Assembly: GCF_002150765.1 (NCBI RefSeq)
Contig: NZ_MUYM01000054.1
Location: forward strand, 1 to 64,000
Length of the DNA stretch: 64,000 nt
Reading direction: 5' to 3'
Source: Lentzea kentuckyensis
Lineage (GTDB): Bacteria; Actinomycetota; Actinomycetes; Mycobacteriales; Pseudonocardiaceae
A model generated the notes under the pieces. That model was given only the letters and a program-made list of their open reading frames with translations. It was not told where the DNA came from and did no database searches. A program made the position numbers and the translations under genes. Every line of letters begins with the position of its first letter. The stretch's first letter is position 1. Below are positions 48,966 through 57,014 of this stretch, piece by piece.

Positions 48966-50546
48966 ATGCACTCCATGTTTCGCCGGTCCGTGTCGCTGGG
49001 CGTGTCGCTCCTGGTGTTGCAGGTGGTCATCGTGCTGATGACGACCTGTGCCGCCGGGCTGCTCGCGGCCAAGTTGCAGAGCGACCGGATCCGCGAGGCG
49101 TACAAGGACCGGATGTTGTCCGTCGCGTTGAGCGTGGCCCGGCTGCCGACGGTGGTGCAGGCGTTCGACTCGCCGAACCCGTCCGCGACCATCCAGCCGT
49201 TGGCGGAGCTGATCCGTAACGCGTCCCAGGTCACCTACGTCGTGGTCACCGACCGCAACGGCGTCCGATACGCGCACCCTGATCCGAAACGCATCGGTGA
49301 ACGCGTCTCGACCGACCCGAGTTCCGCGCTGTCCGGTGACGTGTTCGTCGGCACCGAGACAGGAACGCTCGGCACGTCGTTGAGGGCGAAGGTGCCGGTG
49401 CGGGCCGCCGACGGACGGATCATCGGCATGGCCTCGGTCGGCATCCTGGAGAGCCAGCTGTCCGACGACCTCGCGGAGGACCTGCCGGAACTGATCGGGT
49501 GGCTGGCCGCCGCCGCGCTGGTCGGGGTGCTCGGCGCGGCACTGATCACGCAGCTCGTCCGGCGCCGCACGTTCCGGCTCGAACCGGCCGAGATCGCGCA
49601 GCTGCTGGAGACCAGGGACGCGATGCTGCACGGCATCCGCGAGGGCGTGGTGGCCGTGGACGATCGCCAGCGGCTGGCGTTGGTCAACGACGAGGCGATG
49701 CGGTTGCTCGGCCTCACCGACAACCCCACGGGACAGCCGGCGGAGGAAGTCCTCGACGACGGGCTGCTGGACCTGGCGCGCTCGGTGGACGACGTGGCGG
49801 ACCGGCTCGTGCTCGCCGGGGAACGAGTGCTGGTCGCGAACCGGATGACCGCGAAGACACACGACCGTGCGGTCGGTGTCGTACTCACGTTGCGCGACCG
49901 CACCGAGCTGCACGACGCGTTGCGCGAGTTGGACGGCCAACGGACCGTCACCGAGGTGCTGCGCGCGCAGGCCCACGAGTTCTCCAACCACCTGCACGTC
50001 ATCGGTGGGCTGCTGGAGCTCGAACGGCAGACCGACGCCGTCGCCTACATCGAACGGGTCGGCGGCGCCGGCTCGCTCACCGCGGACATCATCGACGGCG
50101 CGAACGCGGACCCGGCGCTGGCGGCGTTGCTGCTGGCCAAGTCCTCCACAGCGCACGAACGCGGCGTGGAACTGCGGCTGGACCCGGAGAGCTCGGTCGA
50201 CATCCGCGCGGGCGACGACGCGTTGACGGTGCTCGGCAACCTCGTCGACAACGCGGTCGACGCCGTGGAGACCGGAGGCGTGGTGCGGGTCCTGGTCCGT
50301 TCGTCGGCGACCGGAGTACGGGTTGTAGTGGACGACAACGGTCCGGGCGTGGCTGAATCACAACGTGGTCGCATCTTCGACCTGGGCGTGAGTTCGAAGG
50401 ATGTAATGGGAGCGCACGGCCGGGGGATAGGACTCGCATTGGTGTCGAGGGTGGTCACCCGGCGCAGCGGCCAGGTGGCGATCACCGACTCGGAGCTCGG
50501 CGGCGCGTCGTTCGACGTGTGGCTGCCGGAAACGGGGAACCGATGA
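48966..50546 (+). CDS. CitA/DcuS-type sensor histidine kinase
   Basis: A 526-residue membrane sensor. The first helix is SLGVSLLVLQVVIVLMTTC, the extracytoplasmic PDC/CACHE domain (about 40-170) includes YVVVTDRNGVRYAHPDPKRIG, the second helix is ELIGWLAAAALVGVLGAALIT, then a PAS-like domain (GIREGVVAVDDRQRLALVNDEAM). The H-box is RAQAHEFSNHLHVIGGLLEL and the ATPase domain has DNAVDAVE, DDNGPGV and GRGIGLALVSR. Family members sense citrate or C4-dicarboxylates. ATG at 48975 is also possible. The divergent tctCBA operon is the likely target. Confidence 0.88.
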   Translation: MHSMFRRSVSLGVSLLVLQVVIVLMTTCAAGLLAAKLQSDRIREAYKDRMLSVALSVARLPTVVQAFDSPNPSATIQPLAELIRNASQVTYVVVTDRNGVRYAHPDPKRIGERVSTDPSSALSGDVFVGTETGTLGTSLRAKVPVRAADGRIIGMASVGILESQLSDDLAEDLPELIGWLAAAALVGVLGAALITQLVRRRTFRLEPAEIAQLLETRDAMLHGIREGVVAVDDRQRLALVNDEAMRLLGLTDNPTGQPAEEVLDDGLLDLARSVDDVADRLVLAGERVLVANRMTAKTHDRAVGVVLTLRDRTELHDALRELDGQRTVTEVLRAQAHEFSNHLHVIGGLLELERQTDAVAYIERVGGAGSLTADIIDGANADPALAALLLAKSSTAHERGVELRLDPESSVDIRAGDDALTVLGNLVDNAVDAVETGGVVRVLVRSSATGVRVVVDDNGPGVAESQRGRIFDLGVSSKDVMGAHGRGIGLALVSRVVTRRSGQVAITDSELGGASFDVWLPETGNR

Positions 50547-51214
50547 GCGTGCGGACGCTGGTCGTCGACGACGACTTCGCCGTGGCCGCGATCCACCGGG
50601 GTTTCCTGGAGGCGATGCCCGAGTTCGAGGTGGTCGGCGAGGCCCACCGCGGCGGCGAGGCGTTGCGGGCGGTGGAGTCGTTGCGGCCCGACCTGGTGCT
50701 GCTGGACATCCACCTGCCCGACATGTCCGGGCTGGAGGTGCTGGCCCGGTTGCGCGCCCGCGGCGGACCGCCGGTCGACGTCATCGCGGTCACCGCCGCG
50801 CGCGAACGGGAGACCGTGCGGCAGGCCATGTCCCGTGGCGTGGACAACTACCTGGTCAAGCCGTTCACGCGGACGGCGTTCATCGACCGGATGCGGGAGT
50901 ACCTGGCTCAGCGGATCGAGGTGCAGCGGCTCGGTCAGGTGCTGGACCAGGACGAGGTCGACCAGCTGATGCACCACCGGCCGCGCACCTTGGTGATGCC
51001 CAAGGGGTTGTCGGCCGTGACGCTGCGGCTGGTGACGGACGCGTTGCGGGACAGCGAAAGCGATCTCTCGGCGCAGGAGGTGGGGGAGCGGGCCGGGCTG
51101 TCCAGGGTGAGCGCGCGCCGCTACCTGGAGCACCTCGTGACGATCGGCAAGGCCGAGGTGCAACCGCGGTACGGCATGGCGAACCGGCCCGCGCACGGCT
51201 ACCGGCTGACCTGA
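50543..51214 (+). CDS. CitB-type response regulator
   Basis: A 223-residue response regulator. The receiver has the acidic pair VVDDDFAVAAIH, phospho-Asp in VLLDIHLPDMSGLE, the T/S and Lys in VTAARE and YLVKPF. The C-terminal domain (about 150-220) is a winged helix with ARRYLEHLVTIGKAEVQPRYG. Its stop region overlaps the convergent monooxygenase by 16 bases. The ATGA overlap with the kinase shows they form one operon. Confidence 0.9.
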   Translation: MSVRTLVVDDDFAVAAIHRGFLEAMPEFEVVGEAHRGGEALRAVESLRPDLVLLDIHLPDMSGLEVLARLRARGGPPVDVIAVTAARERETVRQAMSRGVDNYLVKPFTRTAFIDRMREYLAQRIEVQRLGQVLDQDEVDQLMHHRPRTLVMPKGLSAVTLRLVTDALRDSESDLSAQEVGERAGLSRVSARRYLEHLVTIGKAEVQPRYGMANRPAHGYRLT

Positions 51215-52341
51215 GCGTCCCAGTCGATCCGGTACTTCTGGTCCTTCGTGAACGCCCGCGCCCCGAAGGTCTTCATCACCACCGGCATCAGCAGCCGGGT
51301 GAGCAGACCCATTCCGCGCTTGTCGCTGTTGGTCCTGGCCGCCCTTGCCGCGATCCGTTCGACCCGTGGGCGGCGCAACCGTTCGTAGGTCGCGAACGCT
51401 TCGGTGACGTCCGGGATGTCACGCAGGCAGCGGGCCAGCTGCACCGCAGACTCGGCCGCCAGCGAGGCACCCTGGCCGGAACTCGCGCTCGGCGCGTGGG
51501 CGGAGTCGCCGACCAGGACCATGCGGTCGCGGAACCAGTGCGGCACGCTGGGCATGATCTCCAACGGACCGGCGCCGATCACCTCGTCGCTGTGCGCCAG
51601 CAGTCGCTTCGCGGGCATGTCGTCGCCGTACGCCTCGCGCAGGCGTTCGAGCCAGGTCGCGGACGGCACGGCGTCGATCTCGGCCGGGGTCATCGGCTGC
51701 GGCACCGCGAGGTTGTTGAACCAGGCGATGGTGCCGTCGGACTCCTCCCAGTAGCCGAGGAACGAGCTGCCGAACACGAAGTACATCGTCTCCGGTTCGC
51801 CGTGCACGCCGCTGTTCGTGGCGTACGAGCCGAATCCGAGCAGGCCGACGTACTCCGGTTGCGGCGCTTGGGGATCGATGACGGCCCGCACTCTGGAACG
51901 GATGCCGTCGGCGCCGACCAGGACGTCCCCTTCCTCGGTGCTGCCGTCCGAGAACGTCGCGGTGACGCCGTTTTCGTGGGTTTCGACGTCCACGAGACGT
52001 TTGCCGTACTCGACCTTGACCCGCTGGGACACCGTCAGCTCGCGCAACCGCTGGTAGAGCTCGGCCCGTGGCACGACGCGGCTCTCGTCACCCGTGATCC
52101 TGCCCAGCGTGCGGCCCTGCGCATCGGCCATCACCATGTGGCGCAAGGGTTTGCCGAAGTCGGACGCCAGCCCGGCGAGCCGCAGCGCCGCCAGGCCGTT
52201 GGGTGCCACGGTCAACATGCCGCCGACGCCGTCCGCGGTCGTGTCGTACGCCTCGAACACGACCGAGTCGATGCCGGCCTTCTGCAGAGCGAGTGCGGTG
52301 ACCGGTCCCGCGATGCCGCCCCCGATGACCAACGCCTTCAC
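51199..52341 (-). CDS. FAD-dependent monooxygenase
   Basis: A 380-residue class A flavoprotein monooxygenase. FAD motif GGGIAGPVTALALQKAGI begins near residue 6. The second motif, VLVGADGIRSRVR, is near 150 and the GD motif MVLVGDSAHAPSASSGQGASLAAE near 280. It resembles aromatic or polyketide hydroxylases and tetracycline-inactivating enzymes. GTG 52341 overlaps the upstream PadR stop (GTGA), so the two are co-transcribed. The enzyme would use NAD(P)H and O2. The substrate is unknown. Confidence 0.88.
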   Translation of the reverse strand: MKALVIGGGIAGPVTALALQKAGIDSVVFEAYDTTADGVGGMLTVAPNGLAALRLAGLASDFGKPLRHMVMADAQGRTLGRITGDESRVVPRAELYQRLRELTVSQRVKVEYGKRLVDVETHENGVTATFSDGSTEEGDVLVGADGIRSRVRAVIDPQAPQPEYVGLLGFGSYATNSGVHGEPETMYFVFGSSFLGYWEESDGTIAWFNNLAVPQPMTPAEIDAVPSATWLERLREAYGDDMPAKRLLAHSDEVIGAGPLEIMPSVPHWFRDRMVLVGDSAHAPSASSGQGASLAAESAVQLARCLRDIPDVTEAFATYERLRRPRVERIAARAARTNSDKRGMGLLTRLLMPVVMKTFGARAFTKDQKYRIDWDAQVSR

Positions 52342-52928
52342 GTTTCCCTCCCGAAGTGCTGACGCCACGCCTTCTGGTACTCGGCCTGTCCCAGCTGCCC
52401 GACCAGCTTCGCGACGAACCGCGATTCGGCCTCCAGCAAGGAGATCCGGTACTCCTCCTCGACCAGGAAGATCCACTGGAGCCCCTCGCCGACCGCCTTC
52501 TCGACCACCCCGCGCGCCTCCGCGAGCTCGCGGTCGAGCACGCCGGCGCGGGTGCGGAGCAGGTCCGCGGCCTCCACGGGGTCCAGTACCGAGAGCAACG
52601 ACAGCGCGACCCCGAACTGCGGGTACTCCTGCACCGGATCACGGACGAGCTCGCGCATCCAGTCGTACAGCTCGTCGCGCCCGGCGTCGGTCAACGCGTA
52701 GACCGTGCGCTCAGGCCGTTGGGTGTCCTTGACGGTCTCCTGCTCGGTGACGAAACCCGCCTTCCGCAGCTGCTCGACCACCATGTAGAGCGAGCCGCGG
52801 TTGAACTTGATGTTGCGGTCCTTGCCCGTCTCCTTGAGCTGTTTGCCCAGCTCGTAGGGGTGTTGCGGCCCCATCACGAGAAAGGCCAGCACAGCCAGGG
52901 CCAGCGGGTTCGACACCTTGCGCCGCAC
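52338..52928 (-). CDS. PadR-family transcriptional repressor
   Basis: A 196-residue regulator. The N-terminal PadR winged helix shows LALAVLAFLVMGPQHPYELGKQLKETG, SLYMVVEQLRKAGFV and RTVYALTDAGRDELYDWMREL; a C-terminal helical region (about 110-190) mediates dimers. The GTG at 52928 follows AAGGAGG. It is upstream of, and coupled with, the monooxygenase gene. PadR proteins typically repress a neighbouring detoxification gene until a ligand is bound. The first gene of the operon is divergent from the flavoprotein at 53077. Confidence 0.92.
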   Translation of the reverse strand: MRRKVSNPLALAVLAFLVMGPQHPYELGKQLKETGKDRNIKFNRGSLYMVVEQLRKAGFVTEQETVKDTQRPERTVYALTDAGRDELYDWMRELVRDPVQEYPQFGVALSLLSVLDPVEAADLLRTRAGVLDRELAEARGVVEKAVGEGLQWIFLVEEEYRISLLEAESRFVAKLVGQLGQAEYQKAWRQHFGRET

Positions 52929-53076
52929 GACGTCCTCCTTGGTCGACCTCAACTATCCGCTCCTGACTAGTCGAAGTCAACTAATGGCCGAATCGGTCCG
53001 CTCAACGGTCCTGTCGGGTGACTTGACCCGTCGCAGGGGGCGCTCCGTTGCTAGCTTCGGCCGGCGAGGGGGCGTC

Positions 53077-54174
53077 ATGAGCGGATTCGTCGAGGCAGCG
53101 GCGGGGTTGAGGCCGGTTCTGGAGCGGCACCAGGCGGCCGGTGACCGTGATCGGCGGTTGACCGGAGAGGCGATGGCCGCACTGCGGGACATCGGGGTGT
53201 TCCGCATGTTCGTGTCCGCTGAGCTGGGTGGTCTCGGCCTCGACCTGCTCACCGCCGTGACCGCCACGGCCGAGCTGGCCAAGGGCGATCCGTCGGCCGC
53301 CTGGGTCGTCATGATCCTCGGCGCCGGCGACCAGCTCGCCGGACGCTTTCCCGCGCACGTCCAGCGCGAGATCTACGGCGGCGGCCCGGACACGCACATC
53401 TGCACCGTGCTCACGCCGCGCGCGAAGGCCGAGCGCGTCGACGGCGGCTGGCGACTCACCGGCGAGTGGTTCCCGGCGTCCGGCTGCCTGCACGCCACCT
53501 GGGCCCTGGTGGGCTTCCCGATCGGCGCCGAAGACCAGGGCGTGGCGCTCGTCCCGCTGAGCGAGCTCCGGATCAAGGACACCTGGTTCACCACCGGCAT
53601 GCGGGCCACCGGCAGCAACCTCATGGCCGGCGAGGACGTGTTCGTGCCGGACGAGCGCGTCCTCAACACCGGCGAGGAGCTCGTCGGCGACATGCCGCTG
53701 TTGCCGTCCGTCCTCACGTTCATGATCAGCCCTTACCTGGGCACGGCCCGGGCGGCGCTGGAACACGTTGTGGCGCAGGCGGACAAGCGTCCTGTCTCGT
53801 TCACCACCTATCAGCGCCAGAGCGACTCCCCGGCGTTCCAACTGGCGATCGCCGAGGCCGCGGCCAAGATCGACGTGGCGGGCCTGCTGGCCCGGTCGTG
53901 CGCCGAGATGGCCGGCGACGCGTCGCCGGACAACCTCGCCCGTGCCCGAGTGCGTCTGCACGCCTCTCACGCCGTGCGGCAGTGCGGTGAGGCGCTGGAC
54001 CTGCTGGTCTCCGCGCACGGTGCGTCGGCCGTCGCGGAGTCCAGTCCCCTCAACGTGTACCTGCGGGACATGCAGACCGCTCTGCGGCACGCGATGATCA
54101 GCCCGACGATGAGCCTGGAGGCGTTCGGCCGTGTGCTGCTGGGCGTGCGTCCCAACATCACACCCCTGATCTAG
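53077..54174 (+). CDS. Acyl-CoA dehydrogenase-fold flavin monooxygenase-like protein
   Basis: A 365-residue protein of the acyl-CoA dehydrogenase fold, group D flavin hydroxylase type (HsaA, C2 of HPA hydroxylase). It has IGVFRMFVSAELGGLGLDLLTAV at the N-terminus, DPSAAWVVMILGA, a substrate-bound loop ASGCLHATWALVGFP and TGMRATGSNLMAGEDVFVP. No catalytic Glu of acyl-CoA dehydrogenases is seen. Such enzymes oxidise phenols or alcohols with FADH2 from a reductase. It is divergent from padR. The start is ATG 53077 after GAGGGGG. Confidence 0.75.
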   Translation: MSGFVEAAAGLRPVLERHQAAGDRDRRLTGEAMAALRDIGVFRMFVSAELGGLGLDLLTAVTATAELAKGDPSAAWVVMILGAGDQLAGRFPAHVQREIYGGGPDTHICTVLTPRAKAERVDGGWRLTGEWFPASGCLHATWALVGFPIGAEDQGVALVPLSELRIKDTWFTTGMRATGSNLMAGEDVFVPDERVLNTGEELVGDMPLLPSVLTFMISPYLGTARAALEHVVAQADKRPVSFTTYQRQSDSPAFQLAIAEAAAKIDVAGLLARSCAEMAGDASPDNLARARVRLHASHAVRQCGEALDLLVSAHGASAVAESSPLNVYLRDMQTALRHAMISPTMSLEAFGRVLLGVRPNITPLI

Positions 54175-54194
54175 GGCCATTCCCAGGTAGGACT

Positions 54195-54238
54195 CGGCGG
54201 GCGGCCTCGTCCAGGGCCTTGAACGAGGCCGCCCGCCG
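54195..54238. terminator. Terminator between convergent genes
   Basis: A 16-bp perfect stem (54195-54210 with 54223-54238, CGGCGGGCGGCCTCGT) and a twelve-base loop, between the flavoprotein gene and the convergent M23 gene. Confidence 0.85.
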
Positions 54239-54241
54239 TCG

Positions 54242-54775
54242 TCAGCAGTTGTAGCTCTTCGTCGAGATGTCGCCGTAGTACGTCACGGCCTTGCCGTGCA
54301 GGATCGCCTTGACGTCGTTGCCGTTGAGGCGCTGTTCGTAGTGCAGGTGGGTGTAGGTCTGCCCGCCGGACTTGCCGACCGTGCCGACCCGCGCGCCACG
54401 GGCGACCTTCTGGCCGTCCTTCACCGCGACCGAGCCGAGGTGCGCGTAGTAGGTCGCCCAGCCGCCGCCGTGGTTGATCACGACGTAGTTGCCGTAGCCC
54501 GAGGCCGCGTAGCGCACGTCGACGGTGCCACCGGCGCTGGCGATCACCGGCTTGCCCTTGTCGGAGTCGCCGCTGCCCATGTTGAAGTCGATGGCGTACA
54601 ACGGTTTGTGGTTGGACCGCGTGCCGGCGCGCCAGATCTGGCCGCACGGGAACGGCATCTCGAACGCCGGTCGCGCGGCGGCGTCCACAGTGGACTCCTC
54701 GGCGGTGGCGGTGGTCGTGAACGCGAGTGGTGCCAGCAGCGCGAGCGCCGCTACGGCCAGGCGACTGAACCTCAT
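54242..54775 (-). CDS. Secreted M23-family endopeptidase
   Basis: A 177-residue exported metallopeptidase. The signal peptide is RLAVAALALLAPLAFTTTATA. The M23 zinc ligands are in the first motif NHKPLYAIDF (H and D) and the last HLHYE, with the strand GNYVVINHGGGWATYYAHL between. It probably cleaves peptidoglycan cross-bridges. It has no LysM or other wall-binding domain. The lytic domain is short, typical of stand-alone actinobacterial enzymes. Confidence 0.88.
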   Translation of the reverse strand: MRFSRLAVAALALLAPLAFTTTATAEESTVDAAARPAFEMPFPCGQIWRAGTRSNHKPLYAIDFNMGSGDSDKGKPVIASAGGTVDVRYAASGYGNYVVINHGGGWATYYAHLGSVAVKDGQKVARGARVGTVGKSGGQTYTHLHYEQRLNGNDVKAILHGKAVTYYGDISTKSYNC

Positions 54776-54877
54776 GATTGCCCCTCTCCAGGCGAAGATC
54801 CCGATGGCTGAAGGCTGGCAGCGGGGCCGGACGCCAACCAGAGAGGGAAAACCCTCACCTGTGGCACGATCGGCGGC

Positions 54878-55468
54878 ATGAGACCTGGGGGCAGGATTCT
54901 TGTGCTCGTGGCCGCGCTCTTGAGCCTGGCCGGATGCGGATCGAGTGCGGACGCGCTGCCGGACTGGGAACCGCAGGTCGCGCGGTCGATCTCACCGACC
55001 ACGCCGACCACACCGTCGTCCGCGGAGCCGTCGTGCGACACCGGGCTGCGGTTCACCGAGATCTCCGGCGACTCGGCGATGGGCCTGCGCGTGCGCGTGA
55101 TCGAAGTGGTCAACTGCGGCACGAAGCCGCTCGAACTGAACGGATATCCGCAGGTCAAGCTGCTCGATGAGGAGAGGCGGCAGCTGGACGCGCAGATCCT
55201 CGACGGGTCCGGCGGCATCGCGTTGGTCGAGGGCTTCGACGCCCCGCCACAGCCGATCACCCTGCAGCCGGGGGAGCGCGCGACGAGCGCGTTCATGTGG
55301 AAGAACACGAACACGTCGATCGACCCGCCGCTGGTCGGTCGCCACATCGACATCGCGGCCGTGCCGGGCGGCACCTGGCAGCCGCTGGTGCCGATGCCGC
55401 CGGGCGACGACTTTCACGTCGACCTGGGCAGCACCGGGCGCCTGGGCGTCCGGGCGTGGCACCGCTAG
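54878..55468 (+). CDS. DUF4232-family lipoprotein
   Basis: A 196-residue lipoprotein with signal and lipobox ALLSLAGCGSS. The mature part matches DUF4232: an N-terminal Cys (AEPSCDTGLRF), a middle VEVVNCGTKPLELNGYPQV and LQPGERATSAFMWKN. These domains bind to the cell surface and their role is unknown. The ATG lies 102 bases from the divergent M23 gene, so the pair share a promoter region. Confidence 0.8.
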   Translation: MRPGGRILVLVAALLSLAGCGSSADALPDWEPQVARSISPTTPTTPSSAEPSCDTGLRFTEISGDSAMGLRVRVIEVVNCGTKPLELNGYPQVKLLDEERRQLDAQILDGSGGIALVEGFDAPPQPITLQPGERATSAFMWKNTNTSIDPPLVGRHIDIAAVPGGTWQPLVPMPPGDDFHVDLGSTGRLGVRAWHR

Positions 55469-55537
55469 TGGAGCCGGTCGTATCAGGCGTGTTAATTCTT
55501 CTGGTGGCACGGAGTTTCCGTGTGTTCTCATGACGAC

Positions 55538-56161
55538 ATGTCGACCACCGCGCTCCTGAGCTTCACGTTCGTCGCGCTGCTGACCGTCATCACGCCGGGC
55601 CTGGAAACCTTGCTGGTGCTCAGGACCGCCCTCCTGGTCGGCCGCCGCGCCGCGATGGGCGTCGTGGTGGGCAGCACGCTCGGTTGCCTGGTGTGGGCGA
55701 CCGCCGGACTCGTCGGTCTCACCGCGCTGCTGCAAGCGTCCGAACTGGCCTACAACATCGTCCGCTGGCTCGGCGCCGGTTACCTGATCTACTTGGGCGC
55801 CAAGGCACTCTGGCAGTCGTTCGTCCTGAGGCACCGCCGTCCCGTCGCGATCGACGAACCCGCACCCGTGCCGTCGGTCCGCGCGGCTGTCCGGGTCGGA
55901 CTGCTGACGAACCTGCTCAACCCGAAGCCGGGCGTCTTCTACCTCTCGCTGCTGCCCCAGTTCCTGCCCGTCGGACAGCCCGCGTGGGGCGGCGTGCTCG
56001 TGGCCATCCACCTCGGCATCGGCCTGCTGTGGTTCCCGATCGTGATCACGGCGGCCGGCCGCGCGCGTGCTTTCCTGCTGCGGCAACGGATCCTGCTGGA
56101 CCGCCTCTCCGCGTCCGCGCTGATCGCCTTCGGCCTGAAAACGGCGGCGGACGCGCGCTGA
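55538..56161 (+). CDS. LysE/RhtB-family amino-acid exporter (copy 1)
   Basis: A 207-residue inner-membrane exporter with six helices. It has the family start LTVITPGLETLLVLRTALLVGRRAAMGVVVG and LGCLVWATAGLVGLTALL, and the central GAGYLIYLGAKALW. Export of amino acids or derivatives such as lysine, homoserine or threonine is expected. ATG 55538 fits the family N-terminus. A close paralogue follows 19 bases downstream in the same direction. Confidence 0.88.
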   Translation: MSTTALLSFTFVALLTVITPGLETLLVLRTALLVGRRAAMGVVVGSTLGCLVWATAGLVGLTALLQASELAYNIVRWLGAGYLIYLGAKALWQSFVLRHRRPVAIDEPAPVPSVRAAVRVGLLTNLLNPKPGVFYLSLLPQFLPVGQPAWGGVLVAIHLGIGLLWFPIVITAAGRARAFLLRQRILLDRLSASALIAFGLKTAADAR

Positions 56162-56180
56162 CGTGTGATCTCATGACCCC

Positions 56181-56789
56181 ATGACGACCGCCGCCCTCCT
56201 GGCCTTCACCCTCGTCGCGCTGCTCACCGTCGTCACGCCCGGCCTCGACACCGTGATGGTGTTGCGGACGGCGTTGCTGAGCGGCAGGCGTGCGGCGTTC
56301 GGCGTTGTCCTCGGCATCACGCTGGGGTGCCTGGTGTGGGCGGTCGCGAGTCTCGCGGGCTTGACGGCGCTGCTCACCGCGTCCGAACTGGCCTACGACG
56401 TCGTCCGCTGGCTCGGCGCCGCGTACCTGATCTACCTGGGCGCCAAGGCGTTGTGGCATTCGCGGAAGTCCGTGTCACTCGAGGACTCACGTCCGGTGCC
56501 GGATGCCAGGGCGTCATTGCGTGCCGGACTGCTGACGAACCTGCTCAACCCGAAGGTCGGCGTCTTCTACCTGTCGCTGCTGCCGCAGTTCATGCCCGCC
56601 GGCCAGCCCGCGTGGGGTGCGGCACTCGTCGCCATCCACCTCGGCATCGGCCTCGTGTGGTTGCCGATCCTGATCGCGCTGGCCGGCCGTGCCCGTGCCT
56701 TCCTGATGCGTCAACGGGTCCTGCTGGACCGTCTGACCGCATCCGTGTTCGTCGGACTGGGTTTGAAGCTGGCGTTCGAAGCGCGCTAG
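56181..56789 (+). CDS. LysE/RhtB-family amino-acid exporter (copy 2)
   Basis: A 202-residue paralogue of the preceding gene. The same LTVVTPGLDTVMVLRTALLSGRRAAFGVVLG, GCLVWAVASLAGLTALL, GAAYLIYLGAKALW and TNLLNPKVGVFYLSLLPQF can be aligned almost without gaps, so a tandem duplication is likely. It lacks the loop (ESFVLRH-type) found in copy 1 between helices 3 and 4. The two probably form one operon with related but different substrates. Confidence 0.88.
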   Translation: MTTAALLAFTLVALLTVVTPGLDTVMVLRTALLSGRRAAFGVVLGITLGCLVWAVASLAGLTALLTASELAYDVVRWLGAAYLIYLGAKALWHSRKSVSLEDSRPVPDARASLRAGLLTNLLNPKVGVFYLSLLPQFMPAGQPAWGAALVAIHLGIGLVWLPILIALAGRARAFLMRQRVLLDRLTASVFVGLGLKLAFEAR

Positions 56790-57014
56790 TAGTCCAGTCG
56801 GGTGAATATCGGCTACCCCGATCAGAATGCGCAATTTTGCCGATGCGTCCGTATGAGGGCCTGGGTGAGATTGATGGTCCGGCGTCGAGCTCAGCGTCGG
56901 ACGGGCACTCCCGGTGGGTTGGGTTGGCCACGGTGATGACCGTGATCATCCGGGGGGAAGTGATCGCGGGGCGTTGGCCCAGCACCACCGGGTGCCCGTG
57001 CAGTTCGGAGCGCT

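Noticed and set aside
56790..57014. A small gene between copy 2 of LysE and the LuxR regulator
   Set aside because: Frames here lack ribosome sites and family patterns. No clear terminator hairpin was seen either.
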